DNA of 11,885 bases. Source: LC029 sp036676475 (GTDB taxonomy: Bacteria; Bacillota; Bacilli; Aneurinibacillales; RAOX-1). The translations under genes were made by a program, and so were the position numbers. The stretch spans positions 1 through 11,885 of the forward strand of contig JAKFCU010000035.1 of NCBI GenBank assembly GCA_036676475.1. The letters are read 5' to 3'. Each line of letters begins with the position of its first letter. Within the stretch, counting starts at the first letter, position 1. This document shows positions 1-7,766 of the stretch, one piece after another. A model generated the notes under the pieces. The model was not told where the DNA came from and searched no databases. It saw only the letters and a program-made list of their open reading frames with translations.

Positions 1-71
1 AATCACATATAATTCTCGCGTGAAAGTCGAATTATACGTGGTAATTATATGCGATCCTTGATCGGCGCTAG

Positions 72-103
72 GAATGTAACACAAGAGATATTGTGTTACA
101 TTC
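72..103. repeat. Perfect 13-bp inverted repeat with 6-base loop
   Basis: GAATGTAACACAA at 72-84 is the exact reverse complement of 91-103, with GAGATA between. There is no T-run directly after either arm, so it is not a standard intrinsic terminator. It lies in a non-coding stretch (1-234) next to a degraded permease, where other AT-rich inverted words also occur (7-14 against 43-50). It could be a regulator site, a terminal hairpin of a lost mobile element, or an mRNA-end hairpin of a gene to the left. The sequence does not decide between these. Confidence 0.6.
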
Positions 104-234
104 GTTGTTTACTAAGAGAAGAAATTTGATAATTAAACAAGCAAGCATATAAATACACGAAAGAAAAAAGGGGGTTAACCTTTTTATGAGGTGCCGGCCT
201 TTTTAGTTATTCCTTCGTAAATGCCCCAAACGTC

Positions 235-780
235 TTGTTTCAATGGGAATGGCTTCTTGTACTCTTATTTATTCTAATCAATATCTTGAATGCCAGCCTA
301 TCCCCTTACTATCTGAATGCGGATAATTTGCGGGATGCCACGATGGAGTTTCTGGATAAAGCGTTTATGGTTTTTATCATGATCCTTGGCGATATCGATA
401 TATCCGTTGTCTACGGTTGCTTATCGTCGGTGATCATGGCTGATTTATACCAGATGGCTGTTCCCATGACCATGGCTGTCATCATCTGTCTTGCGACAGG
501 AACTCTCTGCGGCTGCATCAACGGGTGGCTGATCGTCAAATTCAAGGTGCTGTCGGCGGTCATTGTGACTTTGGCTACGATGAACATCTACCGGGGAATC
601 GCTTATATGATCCTGGAAGACCAGGCTGCAGGAAAATTTCCCGAATGGTTCAGTGATCTGGGAGGGGGTATGTCGGCGGAATTCCGTTTATCCTGATTGT
701 CTTTACGGTTTTCGCCATTCTCTATGGCTTGCTGCTTCACAAGACGACGTTTGGCCGCTATGTGTACGCAATGGGTAATA
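235..780 (+). pseudogene. Degraded sugar ABC-transporter permease (RbsC/LsrD/RhaQ-like), truncated
   Basis: The reading frame from a TTG at 235 resembles the N-terminal half of inner-membrane permeases for ribose, rhamnose or autoinducer-2 sugars. It shows the N-terminal helix (WEWLLVLLF), the NASLSPYYLNADNL segment, the GDIDISV signature and the conserved segment ending in a glycine-rich stretch. Several lesions are visible. The segment around GDIDISV is shortened and altered where the family reads roughly DISVAS-x-ALSS. At about 660-675 the frame shifts, and homology continues in another frame (GYVGGIPFILIVF, then LLLHKTTFGRYVYAMGN) up to about 777. There the similarity stops abruptly, so the C-terminal half is missing. 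No ribosome binding site or upstream partner gene (binding protein, ATPase) is present. It is more GC-rich than the flanking DNA. The family call is firm; the exact sugar is not. Confidence 0.75.
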
Positions 781-781
781 T

Positions 782-907
782 AATCCTGTTGAAATGTTTA
801 ACTATATAGACACTTATATTCCTAATCCAAATAAGGTCCTAATAACAACAAGACATCGTGAGCTGGAAGGTATTATTGAGGAGCTGGATGCATCGCTCTT
901 TAGTTAA
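782..907 (+). pseudogene. C-terminal fragment of an unidentified gene
   Basis: Directly after the permease relic stops, another frame stays open to a TAA at 905-907. It encodes about 41 residues beginning NPVEMFNYIDTYIPN and including KVLITTRHRELEG. It has no start codon context or ribosome binding site, and an in-frame stop (776-778) lies just before it. The composition looks protein-like (alternating hydrophobic and charged residues). The KVLITTRH string is vaguely like a P-loop NTPase sensor strand, but that is only an impression. It is probably the tail of a gene joined to the permease relic by a deletion. Chance coding cannot be excluded. Confidence 0.3.
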
Positions 908-1119
908 TACCCATGACTCTTCAATTTGCTCATTGCTAGATCATACTGATCTTGTTTCACTAATAAATGGTGTTCTGATGGTTTTACTTCTATGCCTGCT
1001 TCTCTTAAGATAACCATGACCCTGTCACGACGAAAATTATTTGAGTCAATATATGTGATACACCAAGGATTCGAGGGATCTTGATCCTTTTGAAAAAACT
1101 GTCTGAAAAAATTCATCAT
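904..1119 (-). CDS. Small hypothetical protein, possibly DUF2007-like
   Basis: This is a 71-residue soluble protein. The start is well supported: an AGGAGAAG ribosome binding site (GGAGAAGAAACAG before the ATG) sits about 8 bases upstream, and a second ATG follows at once. The N-terminus is amphipathic (MMNFFRQFFQK). The middle has ITYIDSNNFRRDRVMVILREAGIEV, then a short strand (HHLLVKQDQY) and a C-terminal helix (DLAMSKLKSHGY). A helix with AGI, a variable stretch, LLV and a closing helix recalls small ferredoxin-like DUF2007 proteins, described as putative signal transducers. This is a loose resemblance by eye. Its stop overlaps the stop of the plus-strand fragment ending at 907. No terminator is visible downstream. 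Confidence 0.65.
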   Translation of the reverse strand: MMNFFRQFFQKDQDPSNPWCITYIDSNNFRRDRVMVILREAGIEVKPSEHHLLVKQDQYDLAMSKLKSHGY

Positions 1120-1258
1120 CTGTTTCTTCTCCTTTCTCCTTACACTCTATTCATTCGATAAAAAGATAAATTTTTGTAGGGTCATTTATATTATTTCTTT
1201 GTCTAGAAGAAACCACGAATCATTTTTTATGCTGATATACGCTTGGTCGCACCGAAAG

Positions 1259-1287
1259 TTGAGTTATTAATTATACTATTGTAAAAT
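1259..1287 (+). promoter_or_regulatory. Sigma-A-type promoter ahead of the kinase
   Basis: The -35 is TTGAGT (1259-1264) and the -10 is TAAAAT (1282-1287), with an exact 17-base spacer. Transcription would begin near 1294, leaving a leader of about 240 bases before the kinase ATG at 1532. The surrounding DNA is AT-rich, as expected for a promoter. Read by eye. Confidence 0.55.
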
Positions 1288-1327
1288 TGTATAGATAACT
1301 TTGGAGTCATTTTCGAGGAAGCAAGGC

Positions 1328-1507
1328 ATGAACGAAATACATCTAGAGCAACGGTTAGTAATGAGTCCAATAGATTATCAGAACAGTGGGAACTTCAAAA
1401 ATAATTTTTACAAAAATGCTGTTAAACCAGATAAAAGTACTCTTTACCCAAGAAAAAGGAAAAGGGTTATTTATCGATGTTATTATAAATGTACAAAATC
1501 AAAATAA
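1328..1507 (+). CDS. Short ORF or relic in the kinase leader
   Basis: An ATG at 1328 is preceded by GAGG with 9-base spacing and opens a 59-residue frame (MNEIHLEQRLVMS...) ending at TAA 1505-1507. It is rich in lysine, tyrosine and arginine toward the end and is not recognised. It lies in the same frame as the kinase, separated by TAA (1505) and TGA (1514). A second frame is open from about 1386 through 1531 and reads more like protein (for example GLFIDVIINVQNQNN). This could mean a frameshifted older gene, a leader peptide, or chance. The stretch 1120-1531 otherwise contains only the promoter. Confidence 0.2.
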   Translation: MNEIHLEQRLVMSPIDYQNSGNFKNNFYKNAVKPDKSTLYPRKRKRVIYRCYYKCTKSK

Positions 1508-1531
1508 CCACTTTGAATATACAGAGGATGG

Positions 1532-2590
1532 ATGTTTACCGTGTCACATTTGCAGGATCAATCGCTTTTTATTCGTGTATTTGAACGAGCCCCTATCGGA
1601 ATGGTATTGTTATCTCCTGATGGGAATCTAATTAGGGTTAATCGATCTGTATGCGATATGTTGGGATATAGCAAGAGTGAATTAATCAAGGAAACCGTTC
1701 AAGCTGTCACCCATCCGGACGATTTTGATAAGGATATAGAGTTATGGATAAAATTAGTGAATGGTGAAATAGATAGTTATCAAATAGAGAAAAGGTATCT
1801 TCATAAATCTGGGGACATTAAATGGGGTCTTTTACACGTCACCGTTGAAAGAGATGAACAGGACAACAATAACTTATTCATATCCCAAATTGTAGATATA
1901 ACGGAGCAAAAAATAACAGCAGAAAAAATCAGGGAATCAGAAAAACTCTCTTTGGTTGGAGAAATGGCTGCAGGGATCGCTCACGAAATAAGAAATCCTC
2001 TGGCCAGTTTACGAGGATTTGTGCAAATGTATCAGGAAGAGGATACTAGAGGTACAAAGGATTTACGTAATAAAATCATGCTTGCAGAAATTGATCGAAT
2101 CAATGAAATTGTAAGCGAGTTGTTAGTGTTAGCTAAACCCGCAAATGAGACATTTGAGTTTGGGAACATCGCAGATAAATTAAATCACGTAGTAACATTA
2201 CTCGAAGGACAAGCCAACCTTTACAATGTTCTAATAATAAAGGAATTGGATTCCGATTTACCATTAATTTACTGCCACGACAATCTAAAGCAGGTATTTA
2301 TCAACATTCTAAAAAACGCCATTGAATCGATGCCTTATGGTGGGCAAGTATTAATTCAAGTAATGAAAATAGATACCAAAATACAAATTCTTTTTAAAGA
2401 CCAAGGATCCGGAATTCCACAACATCAATTGGAAAAGATATTTCAACCTTTCTATACTACCAAAGAAACAGGTACCGGGTTAGGACTAATGGTTTCACAG
2501 CGGATTATCCAAAACCATAAAGGAAAAATGCGGATCGAAAGCGAAGTTGGTAAAGGAACAATCGTTGAGATTAGTTTGCCAGTTGGATAA
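1532..2590 (+). CDS. PAS-domain sensor histidine kinase, sporulation-kinase type
   Basis: This 352-residue kinase has no membrane segment or signal peptide, so it is cytoplasmic. A single PAS/PAC sensor domain spans about 8-127 (PIGMVLLSPDG; HPDDF at 61-65; closing DITEQK). The dimerisation/phosphoacceptor helix carries the H-box AGIAHEIRNPLASLRGF with His151. The ATPase domain has N-box NILKNAIESM (Asn262), G1 DQGSGI (Asp290), F-box PFYTTKE and G2 GTGLGL (314-319). This H-box form is typical of Bacillus KinA/KinC/KinE-like kinases that feed the Spo0F/Spo0A phosphorelay. No response regulator is adjacent, which fits such an orphan kinase. The ATG at 1532 has AGAGGA only 3 bases away, so the start is uncertain; GTG 1541 is an alternative. 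It is transcribed alone and ends at the terminator at 2626-2662. The signal it senses is unknown. Confidence 0.9.
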   Translation: MFTVSHLQDQSLFIRVFERAPIGMVLLSPDGNLIRVNRSVCDMLGYSKSELIKETVQAVTHPDDFDKDIELWIKLVNGEIDSYQIEKRYLHKSGDIKWGLLHVTVERDEQDNNNLFISQIVDITEQKITAEKIRESEKLSLVGEMAAGIAHEIRNPLASLRGFVQMYQEEDTRGTKDLRNKIMLAEIDRINEIVSELLVLAKPANETFEFGNIADKLNHVVTLLEGQANLYNVLIIKELDSDLPLIYCHDNLKQVFINILKNAIESMPYGGQVLIQVMKIDTKIQILFKDQGSGIPQHQLEKIFQPFYTTKETGTGLGLMVSQRIIQNHKGKMRIESEVGKGTIVEISLPVG

Positions 2591-2625
2591 CTCATAGTAT
2601 CCTTGTCTCGGATTTCAATCCCATG

Positions 2626-2662
2626 AAAAAGAACCGCATAATTGTATTTGCGGTTCTTTTTT
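2626..2662 (+). terminator. Intrinsic terminator of the kinase gene
   Basis: The stem arm AAAAAGAACCGCA (2626-2638) pairs with TGCGGTTC plus T-run (2649-2662) across a 10-base loop. It lies 35 bases after the kinase stop. The A-run before and T-run after the stem could make it work in both directions, which would also serve the convergent gene ending at 2802. Another weak minus-strand option is the word pair 2719-2725 / 2786-2792 followed by a T-run. Confidence 0.85.
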
Positions 2663-2801
2663 CTGATCTAGGCTAAATAGGCAAAATGGGAAAATACACT
2701 GAAAAATAGAATAAAAAATGATGGTATGCCAGACAATTACTCACATTATTTTAAACAAATTTGCAAAGCTTTCGAGTAGATTAGAATACCATTCCTTCAG
2801 T

Positions 2802-5798
2802 TTAGTTAATCAGCATCGGAGCAGGTAGAAATCCAATTTCCCTGAAATAATGGAGATATCGCTGAAATAAATGACTATCCAGCTTAGGAATCAGTATGCC
2901 GCTCTCTTGTAACCCTAGCATCATGTTGGTACTTGAAAATTGTGGTCGTCTATCCTCTTCATACATCTCAGGTAAAGTCAGTTGATACTCTGAATATCGT
3001 TCCGTAAATAACGGTATCAAAGGGTAAAGAGCGTTATCTTTCTTCTGGCTCACTTTTTCCTGCAACGCCTTCCGCCACACTGCAAACGGAACTCGTTGCA
3101 GATGATACCCTTGGCATGAAAAGTAATCAAACATATCCTGCTGATGAATATGGTATGAATTAAAAATGTTAAATGCCTTTCCCACCAAGCTTTTCTGAAG
3201 GGAAAGATGGACGATCATTTTGGCCATATAATCAACGGGTACAGCATTGATCCGAATGTTTAATTGCGGAGCCAACCCCAACTGGATACAACCTTTTACA
3301 TACCTGCATATAAAATCATCTGTGTTCCAAACGCCCGTTTCACTATGACCGATCACGTCATCAAGACGATAGACACAAGCTGGTAATCCATGATGACCGG
3401 CAGTCATTACAAGCTTCTCCGCCACTGCTTTACTTTCTGCATACCCCATATGCAAACTATCTAAATGTTCCAACTCTTCCTCTGGTATAGATGGATGATG
3501 GAAATAACCTACCGAACCATATACAGCAAGTGTTGAAATATAATGTAAAACTTTCACTTTTCCGCTAGACGCTAAACGAATGATTTCATTCGTTCCATGT
3601 ACATTCGCCTGTTTTAGACGATTATACGGGTACACAAAATTAACCATGGATGCACAATGGTAAATGGAATCGATTTTTCCAGCAAGTTCGTAAAAATCCA
3701 AAGGTGTAAGTCCAAGCAAAGGAACGGACAAATTGCCAAGGACAATCTTTACTCTTTTCTCCAAGTTATCTGGCGGGATTCGGTACTTTTGAAACGTTGC
3801 TTTGATCCTTTGCTTACCTTCTTCCTTACTGTTTGCTCGAACCAAACAATAAACGGTTGATTCGGTTCTGTCGAGCAGCTCGCGCAATAGAAACGAACCG
3901 AGAAAGCCGGTAGAGCCTGTCAATAATAGGTTTTCACCTTGAGAGCGTTCTTTCAGACTGTTCAAAATCTCAGGATCCAGCAGCACTTCCTCATCATAAT
4001 TGATTTTTGTTTTCCAATCATTTGGAGAAGAGGCAATTTGATCGTTGAAATAGCTGTAAAGAACTTCAACCATCGTCTCAATGGTGGGAGTCTCAAACAA
4101 AATTCCGATCGGAAGATCAAGCTTAAACTTTTTCTCGATACGTATAATCAAATCCATCGCACTTAACGAATCGCCGCCTAAATCGTCAAAAAAATGAGAT
4201 TTAACATCTACATGATCAAGCTCGAAAATGTCAAGCCACATTCGTCGCAGTTCCTCTGTAACAGAATCATAAATCTCAAGCTGATCCATTTCCTGATGTG
4301 TTGAACCTGGTTGAGGCAATTTATGCCAAGCTACTTTCCCATTTTCCGTGAGAGGAATGTTGGAAATAAACATATACTGGCTTGGAATCATGTAGCTTGG
4401 AAGAAACTCTTTTAGAAAAGCTTTCAGTTCCATAACCGTCATGTCTTCATGTTCCTTCAAAACAATATAGGCAACCAGTTTTTTAAAATGAGTTTCGTCA
4501 CCCCATCCCGTAACACACGTTTGCTGAATCGCCGGATGTTTGCTTATGGCATCTTGAATTTCAATTGGGTTGACACGAAATCCTTTAATTTTGAGGAAAT
4601 GTTCCGAACGACCGAGAAACTCGATTCTTCCATCGGCGAGTCTTCTCGCAAAATCTCCCGTTTTGTATAAACGAGGTGCTCCATCTTGACAAAATGGATT
4701 AGGGATAAATCGTTCTTCGGTTATTTTCAGATTGTTCCAATAACCTCTGGCAACGTGAAAGCCTCCCAGGTAAAGTTCCCCATCTGAACCGACAGGAACC
4801 TCCCGTAAATGTTCGTCTAATATGTAAGCGACCGTATTTTCAATTGGCACACCGAGGGAAGGCTTTCCTGACCCGTAACGGCACTCTTCAATAGTTGCCC
4901 ATACGGTAGTTTCTGTTGGCCCGTATGCATTAAAAAAGCGGCGACCCCCTTTTATCCATCGGTCGACGAGTTCACTCGTACACGCTTCTCCCGCGGAAAT
5001 GATAGTCCTCAAATCTGGCAAGTCCTCTACAGGTAAGAGATTCAATACCGAGGGTACAATGGTCATGCACGTTATTTGATATTTTTTAAGAAAATAAATC
5101 AGAGAGATACCTACACGCATATTTTGCTTCGGAATTAAACAGAGCTTAGCACCGGCACGTAGAGCCATAGCGATTTCAAAGATAGAGGCATCAAAACAAA
5201 TGGACGACAATTGGATGATGCGATCATCGGGCTGTATTTGAAAAATTCTCACCTGTTCGTTGGACATATTAGTCAAACCGGCATGTTCAATCATAACCCC
5301 TTTCGGAAGCCCTGTTGTGCCAGATGTATAGATCACATAGGCCAAATCGTTGGGACACACTCTAACGTTAGGATTGGTGTTCGGCATCGCTTCGATATGT
5401 TTCCACCGCTGATCAACAATAATTACCTCCGCATTACAACCGGGCAAGCTATTAACGATACGTTCCTGAGTCAAAAGATAACCGATTTCCGTATCATTTA
5501 TAATGTATTGCAATCTGGCGGACGGATATTCTGGGTCAAGCGGTACATATGCCGCCCCTGCCTTAAAAATGGCCAAAACACTAACAATCATGTCGAAAGA
5601 CCGCTCGAATGAAATTCCGATCAGACTATTGGCTTTCACCCCTTTTTCGAGTAAATAGTACGCCAATTGATTGGCTTTTTGATTCAATTCACTATAGGTC
5701 ATCTTCTCTTCGTTACATACCAAAGCAATCGCATAGGGATCTGTCTCAACTTGTCGCTCAAACAGTTGATGAAAAGAAAAGAAATGTTCATTTATCAC
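2802..5798 (-). CDS. Stand-alone NRPS-like A-T-R enzyme (adenylation, carrier, thioester reductase)
   Basis: This 998-residue cytoplasmic enzyme should adenylate one carboxylic or amino acid, load it on phosphopantetheine and release it reductively with NADPH as an aldehyde or alcohol. Adenylation domain (about 10-495): A3 YTSGTTGLPKG at 157-167, FDAS around Asp203, NAYGPTE at 290-296, TGD at 380-382, NGK lysine Lys488. Carrier domain (about 512-585): FFDDLGGDSLSA, with Ser544 for the prosthetic arm. Reductase domain (about 620-998): nucleotide-binding TGSTGFLG (627-634), Ser755/Thr756, and catalytic YxxxK at Tyr786/Lys790. There is no condensation, epimerisation or thioesterase domain. The specificity code by GrsA alignment is D-A-F-T-I-A-A-V-W-K, nearest to phenylalanine codes. 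The GTG start at 5798 has TTGAGG 9 bases upstream; an upstream in-frame TTG (5813) has no convincing site. It is monocistronic, convergent with the kinase, and no phosphopantetheinyl transferase is nearby. Fungal Lys2 and bacterial carboxylic acid reductases share this architecture. Confidence 0.93.
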   Translation of the reverse strand: MINEHFFSFHQLFERQVETDPYAIALVCNEEKMTYSELNQKANQLAYYLLEKGVKANSLIGISFERSFDMIVSVLAIFKAGAAYVPLDPEYPSARLQYIINDTEIGYLLTQERIVNSLPGCNAEVIIVDQRWKHIEAMPNTNPNVRVCPNDLAYVIYTSGTTGLPKGVMIEHAGLTNMSNEQVRIFQIQPDDRIIQLSSICFDASIFEIAMALRAGAKLCLIPKQNMRVGISLIYFLKKYQITCMTIVPSVLNLLPVEDLPDLRTIISAGEACTSELVDRWIKGGRRFFNAYGPTETTVWATIEECRYGSGKPSLGVPIENTVAYILDEHLREVPVGSDGELYLGGFHVARGYWNNLKITEERFIPNPFCQDGAPRLYKTGDFARRLADGRIEFLGRSEHFLKIKGFRVNPIEIQDAISKHPAIQQTCVTGWGDETHFKKLVAYIVLKEHEDMTVMELKAFLKEFLPSYMIPSQYMFISNIPLTENGKVAWHKLPQPGSTHQEMDQLEIYDSVTEELRRMWLDIFELDHVDVKSHFFDDLGGDSLSAMDLIIRIEKKFKLDLPIGILFETPTIETMVEVLYSYFNDQIASSPNDWKTKINYDEEVLLDPEILNSLKERSQGENLLLTGSTGFLGSFLLRELLDRTESTVYCLVRANSKEEGKQRIKATFQKYRIPPDNLEKRVKIVLGNLSVPLLGLTPLDFYELAGKIDSIYHCASMVNFVYPYNRLKQANVHGTNEIIRLASSGKVKVLHYISTLAVYGSVGYFHHPSIPEEELEHLDSLHMGYAESKAVAEKLVMTAGHHGLPACVYRLDDVIGHSETGVWNTDDFICRYVKGCIQLGLAPQLNIRINAVPVDYMAKMIVHLSLQKSLVGKAFNIFNSYHIHQQDMFDYFSCQGYHLQRVPFAVWRKALQEKVSQKKDNALYPLIPLFTERYSEYQLTLPEMYEEDRRPQFSSTNMMLGLQESGILIPKLDSHLFQRYLHYFREIGFLPAPMLIN

Positions 5799-5873
5799 CG
5801 AAGTCAACCTCAATTCTCTATGTATTTAAAAGGCTCATACCATTTCTAACCACAATTAAGAACTTTTCCTGTT

Positions 5874-5903
5874 ATTATACATTTTACGACATTTGTTATT
5901 AAA
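5874..5903 (-). promoter_or_regulatory. Candidate promoter of the A-T-R gene
   Basis: On the minus strand a perfect TATAAT (-10, plus-strand 5874-5879) is preceded at 18 bases by TTTAAT (5898-5903), a poor -35. A TGTCGTA word (5885-5891) sits between them, one base from the Spo0A box TGTCGAA. The predicted leader is about 70 bases. The -10 is convincing; the rest is weak. Confidence 0.35.
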
Positions 5904-6065
5904 CGGTATTTATATCCAGACATGTGTTAACTTACCTTCCACACCTTCATAACTTCTCTCATGCTTTATTCTTTTTCACCAAGATCCGTTTCAAGATCTC
6001 TCTGAGTTCCCACTGTTTCCAAGCTATATTGAGGGTGGAGGTTAGCCCAGGGCAATTTTTTATGC

Positions 6066-6111
6066 AAAAAAACAAAGAGGGCTGAACCCTCCCAAGGATT
6101 CAGCCCTCTTT
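6066..6111 (-). terminator. Terminator of the oxidase operon
   Basis: A perfect 13-bp stem (AAAGAGGGCTGAA 6074-6086 with 6099-6111) has a 12-base loop. On the minus strand it is followed by a T-rich run (complement of 6066-6076). It begins 3 bases after the cbaA stop codon. Confidence 0.95.
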
Positions 6112-6113
6112 CT

Positions 6114-7766
6114 CTACCACAAACGGAACCCTTTTGCACCGATGGGAGAGTTTTGCAGAATTTGAATAAACGGTATAGTATAGGCAAACAGAACTAAAGC
6201 AATAGAGATCCCGATCACTAATTTCCAGTTTTCTAAGTAAGGTGCTGTTTTTTCTGATTCATCGGCTACTTCACCTACTGGGAATTCGGTTTCCCCGAGA
6301 GGAGCCAAAAACGCTAAGTTGATAAAGATGATCAGCATTAGGATGATCCCAATGAACAGTAATGATCCTCCGATCGCTTGGGCCCATTGATAGGGAATCC
6401 ATTCTAAAGCTTGGGGGGCATCGCCATAAGTGGAGAAAGCCGATCGCCGCGGAGCACCTTGTGTAATCCCCACCACGTGCATGGCAGTGGACATGATCGT
6501 CATCCCAACTGTCCAAAATAGAGTTTGAATGATCCCTAACCGGTTCATTCCCTTTGTTAATACTCTTCCCGTTAAATGGGGGATAAGCCAATAGGTTGCT
6601 CCAAATAAAGTTAAAATAACCGTAGTTGCCACCGTTAAATGAAAATGACCTGGTATCCAAATGGTGTTATGGACGAGTACATTCATTTGGTGACTCGCGT
6701 TGACGATTCCTCCAGCCCCTCCAGGGATAAAGGCAACCATCCCAATAAATGGTGCTAGAAAGCGTACATCTCCCCATGGTAATTTTTTGAACCAGCCAAA
6801 CAAGCCTTTGGCTCCTTTCCAACGGCCATACATCTCAAACGTAGCAAACATGGTGAAAGCGGTCATTAAGGACGGGATCACCACAGAAAAGGTTAAAATG
6901 TTTTGGATGAATTTCCAGAATGCAGATATTCCCGGTTCCACCAATTGATGGTGAAATCCAACGGGGAAGGAAAATAATAAGAATAGAAAAAAAGATAATC
7001 GAGCCAATGAATCCGAAAAAATCTTACCGCCAATAATTTTTGGAATGGATACATACCAAATGGCGTAAGCCGGCAATAACCAAAAATAGACTAATGGATG
7101 GCCGAAATACCAAAAGAGAGTTCGGCTGACTAAAACGTTTATCCGATCGCCAAATCCTAGTGACCAGGGAATGATTTGAATTAGCACAGTTGCCGCTACA
7201 CCTATCGTTGTATGAAGCCAGAAAACCATAACAGCAATAGCCATAAAGGTGTAAAGAGGACTTAATTGTGTCTTATTTTCTTTTCGCCATTTTCCATAGT
7301 GTACAAACATGGTGATCCCAGAAATCCAGCTGCCGACAATCACTAAGGTAAGTCCAACATAAAAGAGGGTGTGGGCTTGCAGTGGAACATAGAATGTATA
7401 GAGAACGGTGGCTTGATTGGTGAGAACCATAATGGCTGCTAATACCGTACCAATCGTTAAGGTCCAAAACCCAATCCATCCCCACAAACGTCTCTGATCC
7501 GTAAACTCTCCAATGGTCTTGCTCACAATGGCAAAGCATAATCCAATGATAAAAAAGGTGGTCAAAACCAGAGCCAAGAGTACTCCGTGTACCGTCAACG
7601 CTTGGTAATAGCTAAACCAAGTGGGCATCGTGAACCATCCGGCGCGGACGAGGACTTGTAGCAAGCCCATTAAACCGCCTATTCCCAGTGCAATAAAAGC
7701 TACATACATATGCGCCATCACTAATTTGGCATCTTGCTGTGAAACCTTTGTCAACTGACCTGTCAT
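6114..7766 (-). CDS. cbaA: ba3-type (class B) cytochrome c oxidase subunit I
   Basis: This is the 550-residue, multi-pass catalytic subunit of a terminal oxidase that reduces O2 to water and conserves energy as a proton gradient. The metal ligands are visible. His60 (TVHG) and His376 would hold the low-spin heme. His374 (in GHFHL) would hold the high-spin heme. His223, His272 and His273 would bind CuB, and Tyr227 in GHPLVYFWLLPAY is the tyrosine cross-linked to CuB histidine in this class. The spacing and the strings RTLFWYFGHP and GAGGIVNASHQ match the class B (Thermus ba3) type rather than the aa3 type. Class B enzymes use one proton channel and usually have high O2 affinity. The ATG overlaps the cbaB stop by 4 bases (ATGA), and GAGGTGG inside the end of cbaB supplies the ribosome site. 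The length is normal and no ligand is missing. Confidence 0.96.
   Translation of the reverse strand: MTGQLTKVSQQDAKLVMAHMYVAFIALGIGGLMGLLQVLVRAGWFTMPTWFSYYQALTVHGVLLALVLTTFFIIGLCFAIVSKTIGEFTDQRRLWGWIGFWTLTIGTVLAAIMVLTNQATVLYTFYVPLQAHTLFYVGLTLVIVGSWISGITMFVHYGKWRKENKTQLSPLYTFMAIAVMVFWLHTTIGVAATVLIQIIPWSLGFGDRINVLVSRTLFWYFGHPLVYFWLLPAYAIWYVSIPKIIGGKIFSDSLARLSFFLFLLFSFPVGFHHQLVEPGISAFWKFIQNILTFSVVIPSLMTAFTMFATFEMYGRWKGAKGLFGWFKKLPWGDVRFLAPFIGMVAFIPGGAGGIVNASHQMNVLVHNTIWIPGHFHLTVATTVILTLFGATYWLIPHLTGRVLTKGMNRLGIIQTLFWTVGMTIMSTAMHVVGITQGAPRRSAFSTYGDAPQALEWIPYQWAQAIGGSLLFIGIILMLIIFINLAFLAPLGETEFPVGEVADESEKTAPYLENWKLVIGISIALVLFAYTIPFIQILQNSPIGAKGFRLW

Noticed and set aside
5211..5612. 133-codon plus-strand frame opposite the A-T-R gene, and shorter ones at 3657, 3939 and 4449
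   Set aside because: They lie antisense to strongly conserved NRPS domains, have no ribosome sites and no recognisable content.
2802..5798. Multi-module peptide synthetase cluster
   Set aside because: There is one module only, with no condensation domain and no tailoring, export or phosphopantetheinyl transferase genes within the window.
5966..6187. 73-codon minus-strand frame across the operon terminator
   Set aside because: It runs through the 13-bp terminator and the end of cbaA in another frame, so it is a shadow.
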